Origin: Glycomyces luteolus
Lineage (GTDB): Bacteria; Actinomycetota; Actinomycetes; Mycobacteriales; Micromonosporaceae
Assembly: GCF_027622875.1 (NCBI RefSeq)
Contig: NZ_JAPZVP010000004.1
Span: forward strand, 297,220 to 349,526
Direction of reading: 5' to 3'
DNA: 52,307 bases
Positions 1-7,931 of the stretch are shown piece after piece. The position numbers and the translations under genes were made by a program. Numbering within the stretch: the stretch's first letter is position 1; every line of letters starts with the position of its first letter. The notes beneath the pieces are model-generated. The model made no database searches, had not been told where the DNA came from, and was given only the letters and a program-made list of their open reading frames with translations.

Positions 1-67
1 TGTTGTGTCCCCCTATCACCCCCCGGGGGGGGGGGGGGCCCGCCCCCCCCCCCCCCCCCCCGCTGCT
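1..67. repeat. G14/C19 homopolymer tract at window edge
   Basis: Six C (19-24) are followed by fourteen G (25-38), CCCG, and nineteen C (43-61), just beyond the stop codon of the GH3 gene. The G and C runs could pair as a hairpin. No other tract like this occurs in the window, so a sequencing or assembly artefact at a contig end is the likeliest explanation. A genuine terminator hairpin of altered length is the alternative. Confidence 0.6.
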
Positions 68-2542
68 CTAGTGCCGTTTGACCAGGGCCCTCAGCCGCAG
101 GTCGGCGACGCTCCGGCCCGCCGCGACGGCCCAGGCTCCCGGTACTGTCCGCCAAGCGTGGTCCGCCTCGCTCCAGAACTGGAACGAGCGCTCCTCGAGC
201 GGGATCGTGACCTCGACGGTCTCGCCCGGGGCCGCCTCGATGGATGCGAAGCCCGCCAGGCGGTGGGTCTCGATGCCGCCTTCGATGTTGAGCCCGGATT
301 CGGGGGCCAGGTAGACCTGGACGACCTCGCGGCCGGTCACCTGGCCGGCGTTGCGGACCCGGATCTTCGCCTCGCCGCCGTCGACGACCAGGTCCTCGTA
401 CTCCCACTCGGTGTAGGAGAGGCCGTGGCCGAACCAGTACGCGGGCTCGAAGCTGTCGCGCTGCTCCCAGGCCCGGTAGCCGATGAAGATGCCTTCGTCG
501 TAGTGGAGTTCACCGTCCTTGGGCACGACCTGGACCACGGGCGCGTCCTCGAGGCGGCGCGGCCACGTCGTGGTGAGGCGCCCGCCGGGTTCGGCGCCGA
601 GCAGGACGTTGGCGAGCGCGTGTCCGCCCTCCTGGCCGGGGAACCAGGTCAGGAGGATCGCGGCGACGTCGTCGGACCAGGGCATCTCGACCGGGGAACC
701 GGTGTTGACGACGACGACCGTGTTCGGGTTGGCCTCGGCGACGGCAGCGACGAGTTCGTCCTGGCGGCCGGGCAGGCGCAGGTCGCGCCGGTCGAAGCCC
801 TCGGATTCGGTGAGCGCGGTCGTGGAGACCACGACGACGGCGACGTCGGCGGCGCGGGCCGCTTCGACGGCCTCGGTGATGAGCCGGTCCTCGTCGGGGC
901 GGGGCCCGGTGTGCATGAGCCCGAACAGGACCGAGGGCGGGAAGCCGGGCGGGAACGAGAACGGCGAGAATTCGAGCCTGACCGGGATCCGCTGCCCTGC
1001 TTCGAGATGCAGCGTCACGCGCTCGACGCCGGGACCGAAGAACGCCTCGAACGGGTCGTCGGTCTCGTATGACTGGTCGGCGTCGAAGACCACGTCGCCG
1101 TCGATGACGAGCTTGTGGTGGCCGAAGCCCCGAGTGCCGAATACGTGGTCGCCGGTCTCGGTGACGGTGAAGACGCCGTCGAGGACGGCGCGGTCGAACT
1201 CGTCCCGCGGGAGGCCGCCCGGCAGGTAGCCCATCCATTTGACGTCGCCGTTCGCGAGCGGCTCGGCGGGCAGTTCGGTGCCGTCGGTCCGCATCGGCCG
1301 CACCTTGAGGTCGAAGTCGCTGCCGGCGGGCCGGATCTGCTCGAAGAGGTCCACGCCCTGCGCGTACTGGACGCGGTCGCCCAGGGCCTCGCGGAGGCCG
1401 TCGAGCGGGGAGACCACGTTGGTCGGGAAGACCGTGGCGGAGCCGCCGCCGAGGATGCGGGCCTCGGCCGCGGCCGGGCCGATGAGCGCGAGCTTCCGGA
1501 TCGCGTCGGCGTGGAGCGGCAGGATCGGCGCTGCCCCGCCTTCGGGGGCGTTGTTCTGCGCGAGCACGAAGGAGCGCTGGGCGATCTCGCGCAGCAGCGC
1601 CTCGGGGTCGGCGATCGCTTCGATCCGCTCGTCCGCAGCAGCCCGGACGCCTTCGAGGGCGCCGACGCGGGCGGCGAGCTTGAGCATGCGGCGCACCGCG
1701 TCGTCGACGTAGGTCTCGCTGGTGCGGCCTTCGCGGACGGCCGCGACGAGGTGCTCGCCGTAGACGGTGAACGGCCCGGGCATGGCGAGGTCGAGCCCGG
1801 CCTCGACGCCCTCGACGGTGTGGCGGGCCGCGCCCCAGTCGGAGACGTTGAAGCCGTCGAACCCGAACTCGTCGCGCAGGACCGCCATGAGCTCCTTGTG
1901 CGCGGTCATGGTGCGGCCGTTGACGGAGTTGTAGGCGGTCATGACGCCCCACGGGCGCACGGCGGCCGTGACCATCTCGAAGGGCCGCAGGTAGAGCTCG
2001 CGCAGCGTCCGCTCGCCGATGATGTTGTCCACAGTGAACCGGTCGGTCTCGGCGTCGTTGCCCACGTAGTGCTTCATCGTGGTGCCGACGCCGCACTCCT
2101 GGACCCCGGCCACGTAGGCCTGGGCGATGCGCCCGGTCAGGTACGGGTCCTCGCTGAACGCCTCGAAGTGGCGCCCGCCGAGCGGTGAGCGGTGCAGGTT
2201 GATGGTGGGCGCCAGCAGCACGTCCACGTCTTTGCGACGGGATTCGGCCGCGAGCAGGTTCCCGATGCGGCGCACCAGCTCCGGGTCCCACGAGGCGGCC
2301 TGCGCGGTCGGGCTCGGCAGCGCCAGCGACGGGTCCGCGACGGTCCAGAAGCGGCCGCGCACCCCGATCGGGCCGTCGGAGACGGTCATCGAGCGCAGGC
2401 CCGCCTCGGGCACGGCGATCGTCCGCCACATGTCGAGCCCGGCCAGCAGGTCGGCCTTCGTCTCCAGATCCATCTTCGCCAAGGCCGCTTCGACGGCCCC
2501 GTCGTACTCGGGCCTGTCGGCCGGAACGCTCCAGTCGCTCAT
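68..2542 (-). CDS. Glycoside hydrolase family 3 beta-glucosidase with PA14 insert
   Basis: This 824-residue protein should remove terminal beta-linked glucose (or a related sugar) from oligosaccharides in the cytoplasm, since no signal peptide is visible. The N-terminal GH3 barrel has SDGPIGVRG (55-63), the KH pair K157-H158 and the nucleophile motif VSDWG with D235. A PA14-like beta domain (roughly 400-540) is inserted in the second GH3 domain, which carries TALTESEGFD as the likely acid/base loop. A fibronectin-III-like domain ends the protein. The start at 2542 was chosen because AGGAAGG lies just upstream; a longer frame to 2599 has none. The gene is divergent from a TetR gene across a palindrome. 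The exact substrate cannot be read from sequence. Confidence 0.93.
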   Translation of the reverse strand: MSDWSVPADRPEYDGAVEAALAKMDLETKADLLAGLDMWRTIAVPEAGLRSMTVSDGPIGVRGRFWTVADPSLALPSPTAQAASWDPELVRRIGNLLAAESRRKDVDVLLAPTINLHRSPLGGRHFEAFSEDPYLTGRIAQAYVAGVQECGVGTTMKHYVGNDAETDRFTVDNIIGERTLRELYLRPFEMVTAAVRPWGVMTAYNSVNGRTMTAHKELMAVLRDEFGFDGFNVSDWGAARHTVEGVEAGLDLAMPGPFTVYGEHLVAAVREGRTSETYVDDAVRRMLKLAARVGALEGVRAAADERIEAIADPEALLREIAQRSFVLAQNNAPEGGAAPILPLHADAIRKLALIGPAAAEARILGGGSATVFPTNVVSPLDGLREALGDRVQYAQGVDLFEQIRPAGSDFDLKVRPMRTDGTELPAEPLANGDVKWMGYLPGGLPRDEFDRAVLDGVFTVTETGDHVFGTRGFGHHKLVIDGDVVFDADQSYETDDPFEAFFGPGVERVTLHLEAGQRIPVRLEFSPFSFPPGFPPSVLFGLMHTGPRPDEDRLITEAVEAARAADVAVVVVSTTALTESEGFDRRDLRLPGRQDELVAAVAEANPNTVVVVNTGSPVEMPWSDDVAAILLTWFPGQEGGHALANVLLGAEPGGRLTTTWPRRLEDAPVVQVVPKDGELHYDEGIFIGYRAWEQRDSFEPAYWFGHGLSYTEWEYEDLVVDGGEAKIRVRNAGQVTGREVVQVYLAPESGLNIEGGIETHRLAGFASIEAAPGETVEVTIPLEERSFQFWSEADHAWRTVPGAWAVAAGRSVADLRLRALVKRH

Positions 2543-2602
2543 GACGCCCTTCCTTTCGGTGTTCCTCATCGATCTCCGGGGGCATGGAAAGTCTTGCACG
2601 CT

Positions 2603-2618
2603 TACCGAGTAATCGGTA
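2603..2618. promoter_or_regulatory. TetR-type operator palindrome
   Basis: TACCGA-GTAA-TCGGTA is a perfect 6+4+6 inverted repeat midway between the divergent GH3 and TetR genes. A TATGCT -10 for the TetR gene lies at 2645-2650. The position and size fit an autoregulated TetR site that would also control GH3; binding is inferred. Confidence 0.55.
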
Positions 2619-2683
2619 GATTTCGTGGCCTAACCGTTACCCTCTATGCTCGGGGCACCCGCCCCCGCAGATTCGAGACGCCC

Positions 2684-3271
2684 ATGACGAGCACGCAGCA
2701 CAGCGCCCGCGGCCAGGCCCGCCGCGATGAGATCGTGCGGGCCGCCGTCGAGGTCATCGCCGAACGCGGCTACCGGGGCGCCAGCCTCGCCGCCGTCGCA
2801 GAGAAGGTCGGACTTACCCAGCAGGGCCTCCTCCACTACTTCCCGAGCAAGGAAGCCCTGCTCATCGGCGTGATCCAGTTCCGCGAACGCACCGACACCG
2901 GCGGCCGCGACACCACCGCCGAGCCGATGACCATGGCCGCCACCATGGGTGTGGTGGAGGCGAACGCGCACCGCGAGGCGATCGTCCGCACGTTCTCCGC
3001 GCTTCTCGGCGAATCCGTGACCGAGGACCACCCCGCCGCCGAGTACTTCCGGCTCCGCTACCGCCGCGTCCGCGTGGCCCTCGCCGCCACCCTCCGCCAG
3101 GAATGGGGTGACCGGCTCCCGTCCGGACTCACCCCGGAGGAGGCCGCGCCGCTCGTCATCGCGATCATGGACGGTCTCCAGTTCCAGTGGCTCCACGAGC
3201 CCGAGTCGTTCGACATGCCCGCAGCGTTCAGGGCCTTCGTCCGGCTACTCGATCCGAAAGCGGCCCAATGA
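2684..3271 (+). CDS. TetR/AcrR family transcriptional regulator
   Basis: This is a 195-residue one-component repressor. The N-terminal TetR helix-turn-helix occupies about residues 10-56 (RDEIVRAAVEVIAERGYRG, then a recognition helix ending LLHYFPSKEALL). The C-terminal part is the family's variable ligand-binding helical domain, so the inducer cannot be predicted. The ATG at 2684 was chosen because the HTH begins right after it; the frame stays open far upstream through antisense GH3 sequence. The stop overlaps the next start as ATGA, so it is translationally coupled to rlmA. Given the palindrome at 2603-2618, it most likely represses itself and the divergent GH3 gene (inference). Confidence 0.9.
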   Translation: MTSTQHSARGQARRDEIVRAAVEVIAERGYRGASLAAVAEKVGLTQQGLLHYFPSKEALLIGVIQFRERTDTGGRDTTAEPMTMAATMGVVEANAHREAIVRTFSALLGESVTEDHPAAEYFRLRYRRVRVALAATLRQEWGDRLPSGLTPEEAAPLVIAIMDGLQFQWLHEPESFDMPAAFRAFVRLLDPKAAQ

Positions 3272-4140
3272 ACCTGCCTGCCCTCGACGCGTTGGCCTGC
3301 CCCAACTGCGCGCAACCGCTCGACCAGGCCGACCGGCGCCTGTCCTGCCCCGAAGGGCACTCCTTCGACCTCGCCAAGCAGGGCTACGCGCCGCTGCTCG
3401 CACCCGGATCGAACGCCACCACTGGCGACACCGCCGAACAGGTCGCCGCGCGTGAGGACTTCCTCGACTCGGGCGTCTACGACCCGCTCATGGCGGCCGT
3501 CGCCGAGGCCTCGCTCACGGATGCGCCCGGTGTGATCATCGAACCAGGCTGCGGCACAGGGCATTACCTCGCCGCCGCGCTGGCGGCCGATCCGTCGCGC
3601 GAGGGCATCGGCCTCGACACCTCGAAGTACGCGCTGCGGCGCTGCGCCAAGCGCGTGATTCCTGAAAGCGAACCGCGGCGAGACGCCGGAACTCAGAGGC
3701 GCCTCGCCGCGGTGCTCGCCGACGCGTGGCAGCGACTGCCTATCCGCGACGGCGCGGCCGCCGCGGTCCTCAACGTCTTCGCCCCCCGCAACGCCGACGA
3801 GATCGCGCGCGTACTCCACCCACGAGGAGCACTCGTGGTCCTCACCCCCCGGCAGGACCACCTGCGCGAACTCGTCGACGCCTTGGACTTGCTGAGCGTC
3901 GACCCCGCGAAACCGCAGCGGACCGCCGACCAGCTCGGCACCCTCTTCGAGGCCGAGCGGACCGACGACATTCAGTATTCGATCGGCTTGGGACACAACG
4001 AGGTGCTGCGACTCGTCAGCATGGGCCCGAGCGCCCGCCACCTCGACGCCGCCGAACTCGCCGCGGCTGTGGCCGCACTGCCGGAGAAGATCGAAGTCCA
4101 TGTCGCGGCGGACGTGACCCGTTGGCGCAAGAAGCATTGA
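3268..4140 (+). CDS. rlmA: 23S rRNA (guanine-N1) methyltransferase, RlmA/TlrB family
   Basis: This 290-residue SAM-dependent enzyme is predicted to methylate N1 of a guanine in helix 35 of 23S rRNA (G748 in the Gram-positive TlrB type, where it contributes to tylosin resistance). Evidence is the N-terminal zinc finger with C11, C14, C27 and H31, the linker FDLAKQGYAPLL typical of the family, and the SAM-binding glycine loop EPGCGTGHYL at about 93-102. The ATG overlaps the TetR stop (ATGA), placing both genes in one operon. RlmA(I) (G745) versus RlmA(II) (G748) specificity is not resolved; taxonomy favours the second. Confidence 0.88.
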   Translation: MNLPALDALACPNCAQPLDQADRRLSCPEGHSFDLAKQGYAPLLAPGSNATTGDTAEQVAAREDFLDSGVYDPLMAAVAEASLTDAPGVIIEPGCGTGHYLAAALAADPSREGIGLDTSKYALRRCAKRVIPESEPRRDAGTQRRLAAVLADAWQRLPIRDGAAAAVLNVFAPRNADEIARVLHPRGALVVLTPRQDHLRELVDALDLLSVDPAKPQRTADQLGTLFEAERTDDIQYSIGLGHNEVLRLVSMGPSARHLDAAELAAAVAALPEKIEVHVAADVTRWRKKH

Positions 4141-4239
4141 CGGAAATCAATTTCTTGCATCGGTTCGAATACTTGTCCTCGTTTGCCTTGACCAGTACGG
4201 TACGAACCAGCACCCATGAACCGGCTGGAGATGAGATCA

Positions 4240-5085
4240 GTGTTCGATGAGAAACGCGCGGCGCGGCGCGGCCTGGCCTTCGGCGCGACCGGACTGCTCG
4301 CCCTGGCTGGATGCGGCACCGGCGACGCCGCCGCCGATGAGGCGGAGCGCTGGGAGATCCCGGACCAGGACTCGAACCTGCAGGGCACGATCGAAGTCCT
4401 CGAGGCCTACGACCACGACCCCGATTCGTTCACCCAGGGCCTGGAGCTCGGCGAGCACCCCGAATACGGCACCGTCTTCTACGAGAGCGCCGGGCTCTAC
4501 GGCGAGTCGGACGTGCGCATCACCGACCCCGAAACCGGTGAGGTGCTCGCCTCTCAAGACCTTCCCGCGGAGGACTTCGCCGAGGGCCTCACCCTCACCG
4601 ACGATGCGATCTGGCAGATCACCTGGCAGGAGCACCGCGCCTACAAACGCGACCTCGAGACACTCGACATCGTCGAGACCGTCGAATACGAAGGCGAAGG
4701 CTGGGGGATCTGCTACGACGGCGAACGGCTCATCATGAGCGACGGTTCCGACAAGTTGACGTTCCGCGATCCGGCCACCTTCGAAGCGACCGGAACGGTC
4801 GCAGTCGAAGACACCGGCGGTAATCCGGTCTTCTCGATCAACGAGCTCGAATGCAGCAACGGGCTCGTGTGGGCGAACATCTGGCAGACTGACGACATCC
4901 TGGCGATCGACCCGGAGACCGGCCATATCGAGGCCCGCGTCGACGCCACCGGGCTCCTCCCCGAGGAGGACTCGGCCGGTGCCGACGTCCTCAACGGCAT
5001 CGCCGCCGCCGAAGAGGAAGGCGCCTTCTACCTCACCGGCAAGCACTGGCCCAAGCTCTTCCTGGTTCGCTTCACCTGGCCTTAA
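4240..5085 (+). CDS. Glutaminyl-peptide cyclotransferase (plant/bacterial type), lipoprotein
   Basis: The family converts N-terminal glutamine to pyroglutamate and folds as a five-bladed beta-propeller. Characteristic motifs are DPDSFTQGLE near the N terminus, YESAGLYGESDVR, ITWQEHRAYKRD, WGICYDGERLIMSDGS, and NELECSNGLVWANIWQTD followed by LNGIA. A signal peptide ends in lipobox LALAGC, with the lipidated Cys at residue 25 from the GTG at 4240, so the enzyme should sit on the outer face of the membrane. The GTG was chosen because GGAG lies 9 nt before it; in-frame ATGs at 4216 and 4231 have no well-spaced ribosome-binding site. It appears monocistronic. Confidence 0.88.
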   Translation: MFDEKRAARRGLAFGATGLLALAGCGTGDAAADEAERWEIPDQDSNLQGTIEVLEAYDHDPDSFTQGLELGEHPEYGTVFYESAGLYGESDVRITDPETGEVLASQDLPAEDFAEGLTLTDDAIWQITWQEHRAYKRDLETLDIVETVEYEGEGWGICYDGERLIMSDGSDKLTFRDPATFEATGTVAVEDTGGNPVFSINELECSNGLVWANIWQTDDILAIDPETGHIEARVDATGLLPEEDSAGADVLNGIAAAEEEGAFYLTGKHWPKLFLVRFTWP

Positions 5086-5127
5086 ACCCGTTTCGCCGCC
5101 GGCCGGGACTGCGGTAGCGTCCCGGCT

Positions 5128-5637
5128 ATGACGCCGATCCTGCGCACCGACCGCCTCGTCCTCGAACCGTACGTGAAAGCGGACGAGGAGGACTTCGTCG
5201 CGCTCTTCGGCGACCCGCGCGTCTCGCAGTGGATGGGCGACGGACCCGAGCCCGAGGAGGCCAACAGGGCGCTGTTCCACCGCGTCTTCACGCACGTCTA
5301 CGACCTCGACAAGTTCGACGTCTGGGCGGTGCGCGAGAACGGCGGCCTCATCGGCCACGCTGAGATCAAGCCCACCGAGGAGTCCGGCGGCCACGAGCTC
5401 ATCTACGCCCTCGCGCACCGCGCCTGGGGCCGCGGGCTCGGCACCGAACTGGCCCTTGCGATCTGCGCCTACGGGTTCGAGAAGCTCGCCCTCGCGGAAG
5501 TGCACGCCACCGTCGCCGACCAGAACACCGGCTCGCTCGCGGTCATGGCGAAGCTCGGCTTCGAGCACGTCCGCGACAAGCCCGAAGATGACGGCACCGT
5601 CACCAAGGTCCTCACACTGAAGCGCCCCAGTGAGTAG
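5128..5637 (+). CDS. GNAT N-acetyltransferase (RimJ/RimL-like)
   Basis: This is a 169-residue acetyl-CoA-dependent acetyltransferase. It starts with the typical LRTDRLVLEPY strand, has FGDPRVSQWMGDGP in the acceptor region, and carries the acetyl-CoA binding turn as ALAHRAWGRGLGTELA at about 92-107, followed by the ADQNTGSLAVMAKLGFEHV helix that ends the fold. The acceptor (ribosomal protein N terminus, antibiotic or metabolite) cannot be named. A TAGCGT -10 box (5115-5120) lies exactly 7 nt before the ATG with no Shine-Dalgarno sequence, so the mRNA is probably leaderless. Confidence 0.87.
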   Translation: MTPILRTDRLVLEPYVKADEEDFVALFGDPRVSQWMGDGPEPEEANRALFHRVFTHVYDLDKFDVWAVRENGGLIGHAEIKPTEESGGHELIYALAHRAWGRGLGTELALAICAYGFEKLALAEVHATVADQNTGSLAVMAKLGFEHVRDKPEDDGTVTKVLTLKRPSE

Positions 5638-5689
5638 CGAACCGCGCACGAACCGTCCTGAGTGAACAGACCGGTCGCGAAAGCGGGAA

Positions 5690-5718
5690 TTGCGCGGAAG
5701 GTTCAGGTAGGCCATGAT
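5690..5718 (+). promoter_or_regulatory. Predicted leaderless promoter of membrane protein gene
   Basis: TTGCGC (5690-5695), a 17-nt spacer and CATGAT (5713-5718) lie 6 nt before the ATG at 5725. The spacing implies transcription starting at or next to the start codon. Confidence 0.5.
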
Positions 5719-5724
5719 GAGGTC

Positions 5725-6888
5725 ATGGCCATCACACCCCTGGACCGATTGCTGGAGTACAAGATGCACCTCTTGACCGACTCCCGGCAGCCCCGCGCCT
5801 ACGCCACCTGGTGGCAGGACCTCACCACTGCGGCCTTCTCCGCGTGGTTCTTCGGCGGCCTCATCCTCGACGTCAACGCCCACGCCCGCGGCTGGGCCGA
5901 ATCGTTCTTCACCTGGTGGCACCTGGCCTTCTACACCGGCTTCTTCGTCACCGCCGCCTGGATCGCCTGGATCTTCGTCCGCGCCCACCGCGCCGAGGGC
6001 CGCACCGGCATGGCCGCCGTCCCGCACGGCTACGGTCCCGCCGTGATCGGCGTGCCGCTCTTCATCGTCTCCGGCATCGCCGACATGATCTGGCACGAAG
6101 TGCTCGGCGTCGAGTCGAACCTCGCGATCCTCTTCAGCCCTTCGCATCTCACACTCGCCGCGGGCGGCGTCCTCGTCGTCGCCGCGCCCCTGCTCTCGGC
6201 CTGGCGGCGCGCCGCGCTCGCCGTGGAACCGGAGCCGATCCCGCTCGAAGCCCGCATGGCCGCGCCCGCGCTCTCCCTCGGGTACATCACGACCGCGCTG
6301 GTGCTCTTCCTCGCCTACCTGGTGCCGCACACGAACTCGCCGTACGCGGTGGGCGCGGCCCTACAGGGCCCCAACGTCTTCGAGGGCTTCCCAGTGGCGG
6401 GCATCGTGTTCACCACGGTGCTCGTGCTCGCGCTGGCGGTGCTCATGACCGGCAGGTTCCGGCTGCCGTTGGGGTTCTTCACCGTCGCGTTCGCGTACCC
6501 GGCCGTCATGGCCGGCGCCTACTCCGGTTTCGAATACGGCGGGTACGTCTGGATCTTCCTGCTCTCGGGCGCGTGGCTCGACTTCCTGGTCTGGCTCATC
6601 CGGCCTGAGCTGCGCCGCCGCCGCGACCTGCTGGTGCTGGCCGGGGCCTGGGCGGTGCCGGTCTGGGCCGCGTTCCTCATCGCGACCGGCGCTGTCACCG
6701 GGCTCTGGCCGGCCGCCGAGATCGGCCTCGGCGCGCCGGTCGTCGCGGCCGTGGTCGGCTGCCTGTTCATGCTCGTGGTCCAGCCCGAGCGGCGCGACGT
6801 GATGCCCCCGGCCCCGGTCGATCCCTCGCCGTTCGACGACGTGATCGCCCGCGCGAAGGCCATGACCGCCAACAAGCCCGCGGGCTAG
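5725..6888 (+). CDS. Polytopic membrane protein of unknown function
   Basis: This is a 387-residue protein with about ten hydrophobic helices spread along its length and short loops; I do not recognise the family. Helix 3 contains D, H and E (ADMIWHEVLG), followed by LFSPSHL before helix 4. Polar residues inside otherwise apolar helices suggest a metal or proton site (inference). The start at 5725 is supported by a TTGCGC-17-CATGAT promoter 6 nt upstream. An in-frame ATG at 5764 preceded by GGAG is an alternative that would give 374 residues. It is convergent with the PfkB kinase across a hairpin terminator. Confidence 0.8.
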   Translation: MAITPLDRLLEYKMHLLTDSRQPRAYATWWQDLTTAAFSAWFFGGLILDVNAHARGWAESFFTWWHLAFYTGFFVTAAWIAWIFVRAHRAEGRTGMAAVPHGYGPAVIGVPLFIVSGIADMIWHEVLGVESNLAILFSPSHLTLAAGGVLVVAAPLLSAWRRAALAVEPEPIPLEARMAAPALSLGYITTALVLFLAYLVPHTNSPYAVGAALQGPNVFEGFPVAGIVFTTVLVLALAVLMTGRFRLPLGFFTVAFAYPAVMAGAYSGFEYGGYVWIFLLSGAWLDFLVWLIRPELRRRRDLLVLAGAWAVPVWAAFLIATGAVTGLWPAAEIGLGAPVVAAVVGCLFMLVVQPERRDVMPPAPVDPSPFDDVIARAKAMTANKPAG

Positions 6889-6892
6889 CGGA

Positions 6893-6917
6893 CGGCCCCG
6901 GCGCGGTACCGGGGCCG
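6893..6917. terminator. Bidirectional hairpin terminator
   Basis: CGGCCCCGG pairs with CCGGGGCCG (9 bp) around loop CGCGGTA, between the convergent membrane-protein and PfkB genes. There is no T-tract, as is common in actinomycetes. Confidence 0.6.
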
Positions 6918-6923
6918 CTCCCG

Positions 6924-7841
6924 CTACTTCCTCAGCGCCGCAAGGCTTTCGGTCATCAGCTCGGTCGAGATGAGGGCCGTGCTGGTGCCCTTCGTGCGGC
7001 ACGCGTACGCGCCCGCGACGCGCCCCGCGTCGAGCGCCATCGCGAGGTCCCCGCCCTGCGCCCGCGCCCAGAGCATCCCCGAGACGAACGCGTCGCCCGC
7101 GCCGTTGGAGTCCACGGGCGCCCAGTCGGTCCACCCGAGTTCGCGCACCGGGTCGATCGCGTCGTAGTGCTCGAGGGACCCGCCGCGCTCCAGGACGTAC
7201 CCGCCGTGCTCGCCGTCCGTCGCGATCACGATTGAGGCGCGGCCGTTGTCGAGGACCCAGCGCATCGCCTTCTCGGGGTCCCCGCCGAGCCTCGCGGCCG
7301 ACATGGTCACCAGGTCGGCGCGCTGCGCGAAGGCCTTCTGGTGCTCGGCCTCGCCGTCCCAGCCGTGCAGGTCGGTCGAGACCGTCACGCCTTCGGGGAT
7401 GGCGGCCAGGACGTCCCGGGTGTGGTTCGGGATCGAGACGTGCACGTGCCGGGTGTCGGCCACGTGCGGCCCGAAGAACTCGGCGGGCATCCGCAGGTCG
7501 CCGTCGTGGCGGTAGTCGTAGAAGGAGAACCGGCGCCCGCCCGCGTCGACCAGGTTCACCGAGCGGGAGGTCCCGTTGGGGGAGATGAGGTGCCGGAAGT
7601 CCAGGCCGTGCTCTTCGTAGTGGCGGAGGACGAGGCGGCCCTGCTCGTCGTCGCCGATGTAGTCGATGAAGCGGGTGGCGAGGCCGAGGTGGAGGCAGCC
7701 GAGCGCGACCCCGTTGCCGGTGTGCGCCACGTAGTCGTAGATCGGTTCCACGCCGAGCGAGTCGCCCTCGCCGATCGCGATCTCGGGGACGCGCACGATG
7801 GTGTCGACGCCGACGCCGCCGACGACCAGGATGTCGAGCAT
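6924..7841 (-). CDS. PfkB/ribokinase-family carbohydrate kinase
   Basis: This 305-residue ATP-dependent kinase should phosphorylate a sugar or nucleoside hydroxyl in the cytoplasm. N-terminal VVGGVGVDTIVRV and the GN(G)VALGCLHLGL segment match the family substrate-binding region. The C-terminal signature is VDSNGAGDAFVSGML, whose GAGD aspartate is the catalytic base and anion hole. Length is normal for the family. The start is preceded by AAAGGAAG with good spacing. It is transcribed alone. The promoter region (7856-7894) carries repeated TTGCAGGA elements and a palindrome, indicating control by a specific regulator not encoded next to it. The substrate is unresolved. Confidence 0.88.
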   Translation of the reverse strand: MLDILVVGGVGVDTIVRVPEIAIGEGDSLGVEPIYDYVAHTGNGVALGCLHLGLATRFIDYIGDDEQGRLVLRHYEEHGLDFRHLISPNGTSRSVNLVDAGGRRFSFYDYRHDGDLRMPAEFFGPHVADTRHVHVSIPNHTRDVLAAIPEGVTVSTDLHGWDGEAEHQKAFAQRADLVTMSAARLGGDPEKAMRWVLDNGRASIVIATDGEHGGYVLERGGSLEHYDAIDPVRELGWTDWAPVDSNGAGDAFVSGMLWARAQGGDLAMALDAGRVAGAYACRTKGTSTALISTELMTESLAALRK

Positions 7842-7855
7842 GTGTTGGCTTCCTT

Positions 7856-7894
7856 TGCAAGAACTTGCAGGATTATCTGGAATGGATTGCAGGA
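7856..7894 (-). promoter_or_regulatory. PfkB promoter with operator-like repeats
   Basis: On the minus strand GATAAT (top-strand 7873-7878) is a good -10 box. It is flanked by two copies of TCCTGCAA (top-strand TTGCAGGA at 7865-7872 and 7887-7894), spaced 22 bp apart, about two helical turns. The inner copy overlaps the palindrome TGCAAG-AA-CTTGCA (7856-7869). Confidence 0.5.
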
Positions 7895-7931
7895 CTCGAC
7901 CTTAGGTCGAGCCCCGCCATCGGTCAAGCCG

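Noticed and set aside
4237..6330. 697-codon frame antisense to the glutaminyl cyclase, GNAT and membrane protein genes
   Set aside because: Spans three well-supported sense genes and has the biased composition of a GC-driven shadow frame.
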